NCBI RefSeq assembly: GCF_907165205.1
Contig: NC_058192.1
Location: forward strand, 17,918,001-17,982,000
Length of the DNA: 64,000 nucleotides
Reading direction: 5' to 3'
Source: Coccinella septempunctata
Lineage: Eukaryota; Arthropoda; Insecta; Coleoptera; Coccinellidae
Within the stretch, counting starts at the first letter, position 1. Each line of letters opens with the position of its first letter. Made by a program: the position numbers and the translations under genes. Of this stretch, positions 1 through 13,200 are shown piece after piece. The notes below the pieces were generated by a model. That model worked only from the letters and a program-made list of their open reading frames with translations. It made no database searches and had not been told where the DNA came from.

Positions 1-1330
1 GGAGCCTAACGATAGTGTACATTTGGTGCTTGCTCAATGCTTATTTTTTTAATCATAAACTAGGTAGGTTCGCTGATGAGATGTAGTTGTTTAGAGAGGA
101 CCAAGCTCTGACCTGATGATGACAAAATCATAATCGAGAAAGCATTCACTACGAGGCTAATTAGAACAGAATATTGAAAGAGAGAACCCATCCTCCAAAT
201 CTTCATAAAGGATACCATTAAATTGTAGATTGTAGATTTAAGGACGGTTTCATTCCATTCCTTAAGGTCGATTGTGCCCCAAACAGAGCTGCTCTCGCCG
301 TCACATAGGGCCTGTTCCTATATTGCTGGTTTTACTGGCCAGCAATCGAATAACAATAGAACTCGAACGACTGGGCCAATAGGCATCGTCTCTGAAATAC
401 TGACAGTACTGTTCAGGAATATCGGAACAGACGGATAGTCGACAGCATGCCCCCCAGTTCTAGAGATCTATCACATTTCTGATTGTTTCTTTCTAGGTTT
501 ATTTCCACACACCTTTTGATTGCGAGCATTTCTGCCCGAAAAACGCTTAACGGTAGTGAGCATTTGGTACCAGCCCTGTCATGGTTTCAGAGCCTTCTCT
601 GTGTACCATTTGATATGGTATTCTTTTTGAGAGCTTGGATTGTGGGCTCCATCGCTCTATGTCTTCTTTTCTACTTATCATCGTAGGGAAGATTTTCTCG
701 ATGCTAATTTTCTTGTCACTGGGAAGGTTCGGTGATGGGATATATTTGATCAGAGATGTCCAAGCTCCCTGATTCCTAATTTCCCCATTGTCGGTACCTT
801 CCTTAGACAGTCTTAGAATATCCACATGGGCTAATCTTCCTATCATAAGATGAAGGTTGTGAGATGATATCCAATGCCCTAGTTGGGCATAGATCCAGTG
901 ATACAAACACAGGCTAAATTTTGTATTATATGGTGGGCTCTCCTCGTATTGTTCTACCAGCTAGACTTCTGCACTATAAGGTTCTAAAGAAGGGGAGATA
1001 ACTCTCTATTAAATGGTATAAAGATGTTTCTGAAACCACAACATGGACTTCCGCTGGAGTATTCGAGGCTGTTTCAGACAGAAATATTGGGAATTGAAAG
1101 ATGTGTTGAAATAAACCTGGAAATCAATGTTGCGATTTTCATAATCCATATGAGATGAGGAAATATATACATTCCGGCAAATCTTAAGTTGCATGATGGT
1201 ACAGCCTCTGATAAAGATGGATGAGAATAATAGGTTTTGTTTCGCATTACAATAATTTCAATAGTTGGGTGCACAAATCTATTCTTTGCGAATTGAGTGT
1301 CATACCCAAACAGAATCTGGATAAACACTA
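1..1330. repeat. Diverged copies of an unclassified interspersed repeat
   Basis: No gene is recognised here. Positions 20-110 and about 545-770 share a diverged direct repeat: a block around 'agcatttggt' and, 30-180 bp later, one around 'aggttcg.tgat' followed by 'ccaagct'. The reverse complement of about 1030-1130 matches 485-600 (both contain GGTTTATTTC.ACACA.CTTT and then GGTTTCAGA), so a third copy lies inverted. Short open frames cross the region on both strands, but none resembles a known protein. This is most simply an old repeat family; the class cannot be named from the sequence. Confidence 0.45.
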
Positions 1331-1333
1331 CCT

Positions 1334-1375
1334 CAAAGATTATAGAGTTAGCCTAAATCTATAATAAAATCTTTG
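1334..1375. repeat. Short hairpin repeat (CAAAGATTATAGAGTTA type)
   Basis: An imperfect palindrome starts CAAAGATTATAGAGTTAG and ends with TATAAT.AAATCTTTG. Related palindromes recur at 27547-27576 (nearly perfect) and 29775-29804. The recurrence suggests the ends of a small non-autonomous element. From here to 2440 I see no gene or other recognisable feature. Confidence 0.4.
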
Positions 1376-2447
1376 CACTACCTTATTCTATTGCATCACA
1401 GCCAGTCTCTGTGTCACTGCAACAGATGGCTTCACGAAACCCAGGACCCAATGTTCGGCAATTGGCAAGTGATGGTCTGAATAAAACTTTTTCTTGACGA
1501 TACTTCGAGCTTAGCTTCAACCTTTCTACATCTGTTTTGAATGGGGAATTCGTAGCCAATACGTGTCACAAAGACTGGTGTTGGATGAGTCTAGATTATG
1601 AGTTAGCCACCAAGAAAACCCAGAAGAATCAGCCGTTTCTAAGCCACACCCCAAAGAAACCATTCTGATATAAAGTGCGTTATATCTTTGTGTTAATATT
1701 GAGTTATATTTACGAAGGAAATTTGTGTTCAAACTAGGCAGCTTGACGCCATGAAAGTATACTATTTCACTGGCTATTTTTAATACAGTATGTATAGATG
1801 ACTGAGTTTCTAGTGGGTGCTGATTTGGAAATACTTTTCGTTGTACCTACCTAAATATGTGTGACGCTATGTAATTATTGCTTTTCTTCATTTCGAGGGA
1901 AATGTATGAGATCGAGACAAAGACGTTTCCTAGTGAGTTAATGAACTTATGTTGACCTTCAATAAAACTAAAACACAAGTCATCTTCATGCGACAGTAAT
2001 GGAAACCTATAAAATCTTGTTGTGAATTCAAACAAGCTCCCAAATATCCTGACTTTACGTCTTTGCTTTCCTCATTTCATTTTATGTTGCTATAGACAAA
2101 GCAAATCCATAATTTAGAGAATAAATTCACCTCATGGAAAACAACAGCAACTTTTAATTCCTTTATCAAATGAAAAGTATACGCAAATGGGATAAAGAGG
2201 ATTTGCAGATAGCATAAGCAAATCTTGCTGTGTTGAAGGATGAAGATAAATATATTATGTTAATAAAAAATGGTAGTTGTACCATAACTACCACACCATA
2301 ACTGTTATGGTGTGCCCACAATCTCTCCAGGTCTTCAGCTTAAGTCTTGGCCCTTATAACAGAAAATGGCCATGATTATTAGAAATATCTCAAACGAACT
2401 CGAAGCACCTATGCTGTTTTTCAAAATATCTCTAGCTCAACTATTTA

Positions 2448-4010
2448 GTGCGAGTCTCTAACTTGGAATAAATTCAGTAAATAAAAAACAGTTTTTTAGT
2501 TGTAAATATGCTCGGACAGGCCGATTTGTATGTTAAATTGTGATCTTTTTAATGTTAGAAAATGTTATACAGCGTGTCCAAAATATGGGATATGACCTCA
2601 AATTTGTTAAAGGACAATAATATCCTATTCTTAAAGGGTATACGTACATACATATACCAAGTTACACATACGTACCTACAATTGAAAATAATTATTCTGT
2701 TTGAAGATGAGAAATCTGAAAAACTGATCTATCTGATATCAACTGAAATATAGTTCTTCAATAGACATAATGTTGTCCATTGATTAACTGAAAATATTCT
2801 TAGCAGAACTGAAACTCGTTTAAGGCATTTCTTATTACTTTGGCAGAAATAAATTTATACTTCCTGTAGCTCTTGTAACTGATGGTCAATGTTTCTCGGT
2901 TTGGTCTTAACTCTTGAGAACTTTTCTCTTCTACGAATCCATGAAAATACATAACACGTATACTAGCCCAAACATTAACTTTTTTTTGATGATGTCTGGT
3001 CAACTCACCAAGTGTGGGTTGTTTGCTCAAGTTTGACATTTTACCTCAACATTTAACGTAAACGTTGATTCGTCAGAAAATAGGACGTTTTCTCGTTTAC
3101 AACATTTCAATCTAGTAGATCCAATACTGTTCGAAAAACTGGAGTTCTCTATCTGAATCATCTTCGTTGAGTTTCTGGAGGATTGTCGTTTCATAAGGAT
3201 GAAATTTTGGGGTTTAAAGAATACTCACTGAAGACTGGTTAATTTCGCGTTCCCTAGAGGCATAAGGGTTTTCTTGAACTGAACTGTTTGATATCTTCAG
3301 TGAGGGCACTCTGACGATGATTTTTTGATTTTCTCAAATACCAACTTTCCCGAAACTGTTTTTCAATCTTTCTTATGGTACTTTGAGACATATGGTAAAC
3401 CAGAAGAATTTCCTCTGAATAAACTTAATTTTGTTGTTCTATTTCCGTAGCCAATCATCATTTAAATTTCAATCTTGTTGCTTGTGGGTGTTAGATAACT
3501 ACGGGACTTTGTACCATTTTTTAACCAACGTTTTTAAAACGCAAAACAACAAACTAATATCTACATATCACATTTCCTAGCTAATCTCCCCTTATTTCTG
3601 TTTATTCAACTTTCTTATTTAACAAAAGAGGATGGACAAATACCTCTTGACATTCCATTTATAAGATGCCTGAATTATTTCATTGAGTTGAATCAGATTA
3701 TTCCTTCATTTTCGAATCAGATTAGTTGATCTTAGTTGAACAACAAGGAATAAGAATTTGATACTTTGTACGATTGTACGCATGTGCATCTTGATATACG
3801 TTTTTAGGATAGACATAAAATTACCAATTCAACAAATTATTCCTGACGTGATATCTCAAATATGGGACACGCTGTATAACATTTTGTTACACCAAAAAGC
3901 GCGCAATTTGAAATACTAATCGATCTGTTCGAGAATATTAACAATAAAAATATTGAAAAGTCATAAAAAATTTCGACTGATTGAAAGTTGGAGAAGTCTG
4001 AAACCGAATT
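2448..4010 (-). mobile_element. Dead mariner/Tc1-superfamily element with long inverted ends
   Basis: Both ends carry an imperfect inverted repeat of roughly 150 bp. It includes ATACAGCGTGTCC near 2573 and its complement near 3870, followed on each side by ATATGGGA-like sequence. Between them the minus strand keeps transposase-like fragments: a DESTFTLN stretch near 3070 and a KVNVWASI stretch near 2970, both typical of insect mariner-type transposases around the first catalytic Asp. The frame is broken by stops and shifts, so the copy is inactive. A second partial copy lies at 40348-41460. The element ends about 190 bp before the first visible exon of the transporter gene. Confidence 0.65.
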
Positions 4011-4200
4011 GTCTATGTTATAGGTTACAAAACCTGCGTTGAATTAATTAATAGTAGTAAGAGCGCCAAAGCTTGTCCACACTTAAGAAATTTGGCCCTG
4101 GATATGTTGACTTGAACACTCGGTCTATTAATACACAAACCTTCAACTTCGAAATTTCCTTCCTTCAAATATCAATACACATTTTTTTTTTCGATTTCAG

Positions 4201-7200
4201 ATGCCGAAGGTGGGAGTGAAGCTTTGCTTCATTTCGGGAACTCTTTTCTCCGGAGTATGCAGCTGCGCCTTCGGGTGAGTTATCATTAATTCGAATTTTT
4301 TGCGAATTTGACCTTTCTAACGCTGTTTATTTCAGGCTTCTGAACATGGTAAATGATTATACCACTTTTACTGTTTTATCTTTCGTAATAAGGGGCTTCG
4401 AAGCCTTGGGAGCCAGCGCCTATTCGACAGCTGGATATGTGATAATAGTTAATATTTTTCCAGAACATTCCGGAGCAGTTAGAGTAAGTGGAAATTTATT
4501 TTATGAAGAAGTAATAGATTTTTCATTAATATGCCTCTAAGTGGGCGAGATTTCATTTCATTTTAACGGTAGATTCTCTAGGCCAGAACAAACACTTTTC
4601 TTCTATACCATTTTTTCCGATTCGACCCTGATAAAAAGATATAGCCATTTTAAGTTTTCATAATGAGCTGTGCCACCCCTGGAAAAACATAAATACCTTC
4701 ATTATAACTAGCTAAATCTGTGACACTACACATCTGTGGATCTTTCAAACAGAGTTGAATTCAGCCAAAGTACCAAATTTTCAAATTTAGTGGAATTTGA
4801 AAAATTGTTAAAAAATACTTAACATCAAATTACTCGGAAATGGCGCATTGTACGAGGAAATATGAAGAATATTTTTATTTCACAAAAAGTTCAAATATTC
4901 GCTTGATAGCTTCCAACTTAGTTTCAGAGTTGGGTTCTTTTTATGGTACATAATGGTCATAATGGGAAAACTGGAAGACGTGAGTGATATCTTTTGTGTT
5001 CGGAGAAGATTCATCAAATAAATGAAAAACTATATGCCGATATTCATTTCATTCGATAAAACCGTTTTTGAGATAGAACTAAAAGAAACAGCCTGTATCT
5101 TTCGAACCGAGCCGATTCGGAAAGAATGATAAAGGATAAAAGTGTTCCTTTGGACCTCAAGAATCTACTGTTAAAATATTTGTACTAGTCAAAGACTCAC
5201 CCTGTATAGCCTTATTGAGAACCTAATTGGCCATGTGCCTTTGTGAGCTTCAACTGCTCTTTCAATATTTTTTATTAAATATTTATGTTCTGTTATTGTG
5301 ATGAAAATTGTTTCAGGGACTTCTGGAAACCTTCGTGGGTCTAGGCATGAGTGCTGGTCCAGCTATAGGGGGTCTCCTCTATGCGGTAAATATGTTTTCA
5401 TTTCATCTCAAATATCCTTTGAGAAATATATATTGATTAGATTAAGACTTTCGTCAGTTGATACTGTGTAATCATCTAGAAAATATTGATCAATCAGTGT
5501 TATGACGGATATATTATCCGAACCACATCTACGTTTTTTGTTTAAAGTATTTTTAAGAATACTAAGAATGAGAGTATTCAAAGTCTTAACGGAATTCCCC
5601 AAATTCGTAGAATTTACATTTATGTAACATGAAAATTCAATACAAAATATTGACTCTATCAAGTATTTATTCATCTGTTATTGCATGATTTGATTGTTCC
5701 TTTTCTTCTAGGAAGGTTGGAGGTTTTGGTCTGCCATTTTACGTAGTAGGATTAATAACAATTGTGATAGCTCCGATGAATATCTATCTTCTACCCAAGT
5801 TGGAGAGTGAGTATATTTAAAAAAAGTTTATTATGTGTACAACTGTACAACTTCCAACTTATTGCTTGGGAAATTATAGGGTTGTCATCCAAGTTGCCAT
5901 TGACATGGTTAACAGTTTATTATTCCCTTATAAGAACTGCCCGAGGAACTGCCTCAATATAAAGTACTCAAAATCTTTTAAATGTGTTGAGAGTTAGTCA
6001 AAAAAAATTTTGAAAATTATTATTATTAAAAAAAAATTAAGTCTGGCTTTACAACCAAAGAGAACTACAGGTTGTACATTAAATATGAAGTGAAAATGCA
6101 GGATTCCTTCCTCTGCTTTCGGACGGGGAATCACTTCCTGCATTTTTAATATATCAAAATTTTTGCATTTTTCCTGCACATCACAAGAATCTTCCGTTTT
6201 CATGACTAGACCTGATAATGAACCGTTAGACCTCGAATCTGAAACCGCTCACCGAATCTAAGTTTGGACAGCGATGAAACTTTATTTGAATACGACATTT
6301 TTAATTAGGATTTCCTTCACAACTTCAGTGAAACTATTAATATCAGTCTCCCGAATCACATACCCATTTCACGGTTACACTGTTTGTCTATTTATACGAA
6401 CAAATTGATTATTTTCAGTATCTGTTGAATGAGTAACTCGATATACTTAGTCATAGTACCTAGTAGATTTCGGGATAAACTATTTTCATGAAGTCTCCAA
6501 ACTTCCGAACCGTTTATATTTATATATGCCTCCTGTCATAAAACCACTCCTGTTTAGCTTCACTGCATGAGAATTTGATTGGACTTTTTGTGGACAAGTT
6601 TGGCCGAACAAAATTCATACATTATTTCCGAAGTTTCTTTCGAACTACTATTTTCTTTTCAGATTATACGTTTCATGTAACGAACGAGTTTCGAACCCAC
6701 ATCCTCAGGTGACACATTGAATTGAAGCAGTAACGAGAGAAATAAACTTTTTATTACACTCCCAGTTAGTAATTGAATTGAAAACGTGCCGTCAAAAAAA
6801 GTTTTATAGTAGTTTTATTTGAGAAATACATATTAATAGTTTGACTCCAGCTCTTATAGATACGGAAATCGGGAAATATCAGTTTTTATGACGTGATATT
6901 TCACAAGTATATGTAATCCTCCTACTCACTCGATTTTCCTCTCAAATTCTACCAATTCATTTCGAGTGGTCCAAAAGAAAAGGATTTCTGGTTTTCTATT
7001 TCAACTAATGAAATGTTGGAATCAAGCACGACAAAATTTCTTACAAATCTCCAGAGCTGTAACTAATACTGAGTGTCATCACTGCGATCCCAAAAAAAAC
7101 CTTCCACTTTTGGCTTCAAACGATTAATATTGGGAGGCATGTATCCGAAACTGATAAAGGCAGAATAACTGATAACATAATAATATATGTCACAACTAGG

Positions 7201-10200
7201 TATTTCAAAAGTACTACAAGTAAAAAAAGTAAATTTTCCAGAAATTGCCAGAAACTATTTTTTGTTGTATTAACAATTATTATTATTAGTTGGACTCGAA
7301 AAAAAAATATATGAAAGACCCACACTATGTTTTGACGAGGAATTATCCCGTTAAATTTTCGCAACTATACTGTTCACACCCTGTGTATGCGCAAAAAAGT
7401 CTGGTACAAGTTAAGCACCTCTCTCAAATACATCATATTATCCTTAAAATCTTAAAAATTATATTGTCTAGATGCATCGAATTTTGTGACAAAATTAAAT
7501 GAACAATCCTCCAATTATAGTCATTCATCGTTCATCTTCCCTATTGGAGAATACAATCTAAAAATCGTCAAATATTATGGAAAAATGACGAATTTTGAAA
7601 ATTTCCGCTTCCTCTCTGATCTTGAAAGAATACATTGTAATCTGATACTTTGCAGAAATACCTTCGCACAACCTTGAAGCATCATTCAATTCCCATTTTC
7701 TTAGATTGCACTGATATTCCACTATTAATTTTTAACACGTGCAGATTTATCTTGGATGCATGAAATTGTATCACAAATTATGCTGATTCACAAGAAACCC
7801 GATTAACGAAATTATCCAGAATCCAACGTATTAATTCGATGAAGATAATGTTCAATTTAACAATCTCGTGATTTATTTTCAACACGGTTTTCCCACATTC
7901 TCAACACGTTATAATTGTAAATAGATGTCTACTGATAAGAGCATAATCCTTTTAGTTATTGAGTTTAAATAATTTGTTTTTACTTGTATTCGAATTATTC
8001 TAGAAACCATGATGCAAGGGATATTTAAGTCCAATTATAATTATAACAGGTATTCGGGCTTTGTAGCATCGTGTTACCTCTAGCAATTCGGGACAGCGGA
8101 AAATTTAAGACATCTTCTGAAATACCTAACATTTGTGTTTTACATGTTTATTGCGAAGAGCAAATTTAGAAAAAATTCGCTTTTTATCGCAATCAAGTAA
8201 CTCAATGTACGGTAAAATCTCAAGTATATATGTACCTACAGGTTGGGCTAAATTTTCAACTGATAATACCATAAACAGAATTCCTGTAGCTTCTTCTGCT
8301 TTCGAGTTATGGGCCGGAATTGAAATTTGGGTGATCTCAACGTCGGTCATCATCTCCGTTTCTGTTTGTGCTAGGGTGACACAAATGAAAGAAAATCAAA
8401 TGAAATTCGAAGTAAAATATACTGAAATAGAGAATATGTTCTTTAATACTCGTACAAATTGCCAATTCTAATCATCGGTCAATCGGCTGGTGAGTGTTGA
8501 GATGGTTGGTATAGTGTGTTTCACGTAAGTGGATCGCTGTATTTTGGGACTTATTCATTAGGCGAAATTAAAAAGTGTGTTGGCTGAAGGACGTCGGCCT
8601 TCTGGATCTTGTTTCAATAATTAAATCCAATTTTCCACACGCCATTGTTCAAGACACCAACAGAAAGACCATTACATCAAGAATAACAGTATTGACAATT
8701 GTTTTTGAGCTCATCGGGGCAACACAACTGTCACCTCAATAGAAAATATTACCTATATACATGTAAGGGAGTGTATTCAATAATTTTCAAGTTCCGTCAG
8801 CTGGAAACTATCGAATTTTTTATATCTTCGTCCTGTTCTTTGCGTCATTTCGCAGGAGTTGCTCACTTCCTATTCCTATTTCTACTTTTCTCCGCCTCAC
8901 ATGTCCGGTAGGGTCACGCTTGTTTGCCAGGTCAATTTTACAATAATCTGCCTGTTTGTTCGGATCTATTGAAGTAACCTGAAGTGGGCAGTAATTGAGC
9001 AATTTTAATTGTTTCAATTCCGCGTTCATCGGTTGTACGAGGAACCTTTCCGTTCGGATTGGCTCTTTTATAAAATGCATCCTTGTAAATCCTACATCTG
9101 TTTTATCGCAATGGAAAGGTCAGTTGCCCTCGAAGCGATAAGGACGTTCAACGTATCCATCCGGATAAATGAGATTCTCATGAAAATACGGTGATATATG
9201 GGACAAAATTAATAGGTTTCAACAAATCTTTTTCAGAAGATTGAAATTTTCCCGAAAGCTTATCAAAATAGGAGATCAGCTCAACCTTTGGTGGCCAAAA
9301 ATCAGCCATCAAAATTAGTTTTTTTTTGTGGTATTTCGCATGTATCTCCTTAGGAAATCTCTAGCTCTGCTAAGAACTAAATCTTGCATCAAATTTTTCG
9401 GCCAACCCGTTTTTATTATAGAGGAACTGAGTCAATTTTCAGAGATATTGTATGAATGAAAGGGTGCTGGACAGGATTAATACAGACAGAGAACTGTTAA
9501 CATCTATCAAAAAACGGAAAATGGCCTACTTCGCGGGCACGTGTTGAGAGGTGATCATTATCGATTGCTTCAGTTGATCGCTAAGGGCAAAGTAGAGGGT
9601 AAACAGTATTGATTAAACACGAAGGAACTTCAGCTGAGTCTTTTCAGGATGTAAAATATAGATGGGCAGAACATTTGTCGAACTGAAAAAAAATAATATA
9701 TATAGGTTCGAATCCTGCTCTGGGTGGTACTTTTTTTAGAATTCAATTCCTGTCTGCATGCCGCTAAAACCTTCATTTCAATATAAACAACATTGATTGA
9801 ACATCATTTGACTTGGTTATATTTTACACCGTCCATAAATGTACTTCTGAGAGGAATGAAATTCGATATGTGATCTAAGAAAATAGGAATGCCTTTCAGG
9901 ACAATGATAATATTGCCGCACCTACATTATTTTTCAACGCAGATTCTATTATGGGTTTGAAAAATGGGGTTCTGATTTGAATGAATTCAGTGTGCACCTT
10001 CTCGAGATTGCCAACTTTAACAACGATTTTGGGACCTCCTGTATCATGATTTGTGGTTTTGATTATTGCAAGAATTATTCCCATTCCTCCCGGAAGTCCA
10101 AAAACGACCATTCTCCAACGGATATCCTTGAAGTTATTTATGTTTCATTTTTTGGCAAAAGTTCGAAAATTTTACATTTCATGAGAAATTAATTTGAAAA

Positions 10201-13200
10201 AATAAAGGCGGTGATACTGTTTGTAAAACCGAAAGTCCCACGAATCTCAGAGAATTTAAAAGGAGTCATCTCTCTTATCAAAACCTAACTCCAAAATCGG
10301 ATAAGTGAATTTCGTTCTCACTCCCAATCTCTGGAACAAAATCAATTGAAAAATAATAAACGATTTGCTCCTGCTTAAACTCTTGCACTAATTTGTCAGG
10401 AGCAAATCAACCAGAAAAAATTGTTGCCTGACAATGAACTGAAAATAAAGAACTTTGAAATTATAATTTTATATTGTAACGTTTCGGAGTCTATATCATC
10501 CCAAAATTTCCATTTCGTCGAAATACACCAAGATTAAACTTCATTCTTGACAAACCTTAAACAAACATTATTTTCAATTCTAATTTGTTCTTATCAGTTT
10601 TTACAGATTTCCACTCGGAAACTTTTTAAGATAATTCATTGTCATTAAAACGAATTATAAACTAATTCAAAAATAAGTATGGTTTCTTTATTTGAAACTC
10701 TCTTGAACACATAAGTGTTCCCAAATCACAAATACTCGTCCTTCATCAAATACTCTATAAATATTGACTAAACCTGATAGAAAAAGGCTCCAAAATTTTT
10801 CATCTTGTGAATTTCCACAAGGAATTTTTTTCCCACAAGAAATTTTTTTATGAGATAAACTGTTTCAGCAAATACCAAAAATACGTAAATCCAAAATATT
10901 TCTAGTGGATCGACTTGGAAAACATCCATACAATACACCTATAGTAGTTTTTTGAAAAAATATTCATTGCAATGAATGTCGTCACAATAGCATACAAGGA
11001 TACCTACGACGAGGCACTACAAAGGTTAATTTTTTTTTATTTACAGAATTCACCATGGAGCAAAAAGCAGGATCTTTCACGAAACTACTGCGACTACCCT
11101 CCGTATTAGTCACTTGCCTGATCTTAGTGGTAGTTGCTGCAACTTGGGGATTCTTGGATCCCACCTTGGAGCCACATTTAAGACCGGTGAGTAATTCACT
11201 GAGAAATTTGGGAAATTAAGGATGCCATTTGAAATGAATCCATTACGTGTACAGAAAAACAATATGATAAAATTTGCCCAAAAATAGATCATTATTTTTT
11301 CGAAATATTGGGGTGCCTATAACTCCGAAAACATCAGGCATATTACAGCGATTATTTTAACCGTATTTGAGTAGCTTTTAGAGTAGAATATGTAGTTTCT
11401 AATTCTAAGGCAATCATTTATTTCGTTTAGTTATATAATAAAAAATATAAAATAAAAATTATTATAATTATTTCTAAGTATACAAAAATGAAAAAAAAAA
11501 ACTTTTATTTCAGTTCAATCTTGATGCCGGAAGAATAGGATTGATATTTCTCCTTTTGTCTGCCATGTACGGCATATTTTGTCCTGGATGGGGATGGCTA
11601 TCCGACAAACTGGATACTTATTGGTGGATCATGTCCGTTGGTCTGCTCATTAACTTTTTCTGCCTGATGTGTTTGGGACCTTCTCCTGTCTTACATTTTC
11701 TGACCAAGTGAGTATTTTTTGATATATCTGTCGATGGAACATAATTTTGAAGAAACTGCACTAATTACATAATTCTAAATAAGATAAGGATGACATTTTA
11801 CGACTACATGTGTTTCGATGGCAGCTTGAAGTTAGCATTACCTAGCTTCTTCAGTTCAAACACGTGAAAATTTTTTCCTAATAGTAAAAATAATGCTCCA
11901 GATATGCAATGAATTTTTTTCCCACTATTTATCATTTATTCAGTGAAATTTCTTGGTAATAGGAACCTGAAGAAAATACACATATTAACAACGTTTCGGC
12001 GGATTTTTGCCACCTTCTTCAGGCTGTAATTGTTATTGAAATATCTCTTCCTCATAACATTATAACATTGTCTTCTGAGTACACACCTAACTGAAAACAT
12101 GACCGAAATTAATTGAAGATTCATTTGAACGAACATGGAAACCGGCAGCATACCGAAAAAAGCATAAGACAGTAATCGACAAAACTTTCTTCAAATTTTG
12201 TTTTCAAACAAGTCGATAGTGCTCATTTTTGAATTGTATTTTAACCAAGAAAATTAGTGTGTTTAAGAGGGGTCTACACCGTTATAGCGGTCAGTTCAAA
12301 AAGAGAGAATGAATATCTTAAGTCAGAATTAAACCACTGATTTATATGGGGTTTTCATTATAATTCAATTCAATCAGTTCGTTACCTCGGAAAGTAAGAA
12401 ATTTTTTTATTCGTCAAACGGAAAAAATTTTTTTTTCATTGAAGAACAAATATTCATTCATGTTATTAACTTTCCGAGGTGCAATTATCTCTTCTATGAA
12501 TTTCCACATGAAGAAAATTCTCGAAAAGTCTCGCCATTGGCTACAATTCGTATCCTGGTGAAATTGAAAAAAGACGTTCGTTAAGTGCTGCCATCTTTTC
12601 GATGAAAGAGGAAAATATTGTAATATCCGTAACTTTTACCCTTGAGTGTATTAAGTAGTATTAACTTGAGTATTATTGAGGGGGTTGAATACTCAAAGCT
12701 TTTACTTATCGTTCAAGTGTTCTGGCATCACCCCAAATTCTGGTAGTCTTTATTCTTCCTTTACGCCTTATACGGATAGCGAGAAATTAACTCCTCGTAG
12801 TATAAACTCCTCTTAATCTCCTCAAATCCACAAGATTCTTCGATGAAGAATTGATATTCTCGAATTTTCCATGAATCAATAAATAAATGCATCCAACAAT
12901 CAAGTATTTTAAACAATATATATATATATATATATAGTCGGATGTTCTTATATCACAGAAATTAGTCATAAGTGCATAAAATCTTTTGTAACTCCTCAAA
13001 TTATTCAAATGATACAAAGTAATGTAGTATAATCGCTGGGAATTTCCGGATACTTATTTCGAATCACAATTCTGCAAAAAATGATTTGTTTAATGTACCT
13101 AATAATGAAGTCGATAAGAGGAAACATTCAATAAAGGCCTAAATATAACACAAGCGGTACTCCAGATAACTAAAAGCTATTTTCGACATTGCAGTAATCG

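Noticed and set aside
547..906. A 119-codon minus-strand open frame near the left edge.
   Set aside because: It lies within a diverged repeated segment, shows no known domain, and its first codons overlap another open frame.
8133..8471. A 112-codon plus-strand open frame in the transporter intron.
   Set aside because: No recognisable domain; the opposite strand is equally open; no splice context consistent with a gene.
9703..9735. tRNA gene, because of a perfect B-box-like GGTTCGAATCC followed by a T run.
   Set aside because: No acceptor stem, D arm or A box can be placed at proper distance upstream; at most a SINE or tRNA fragment.
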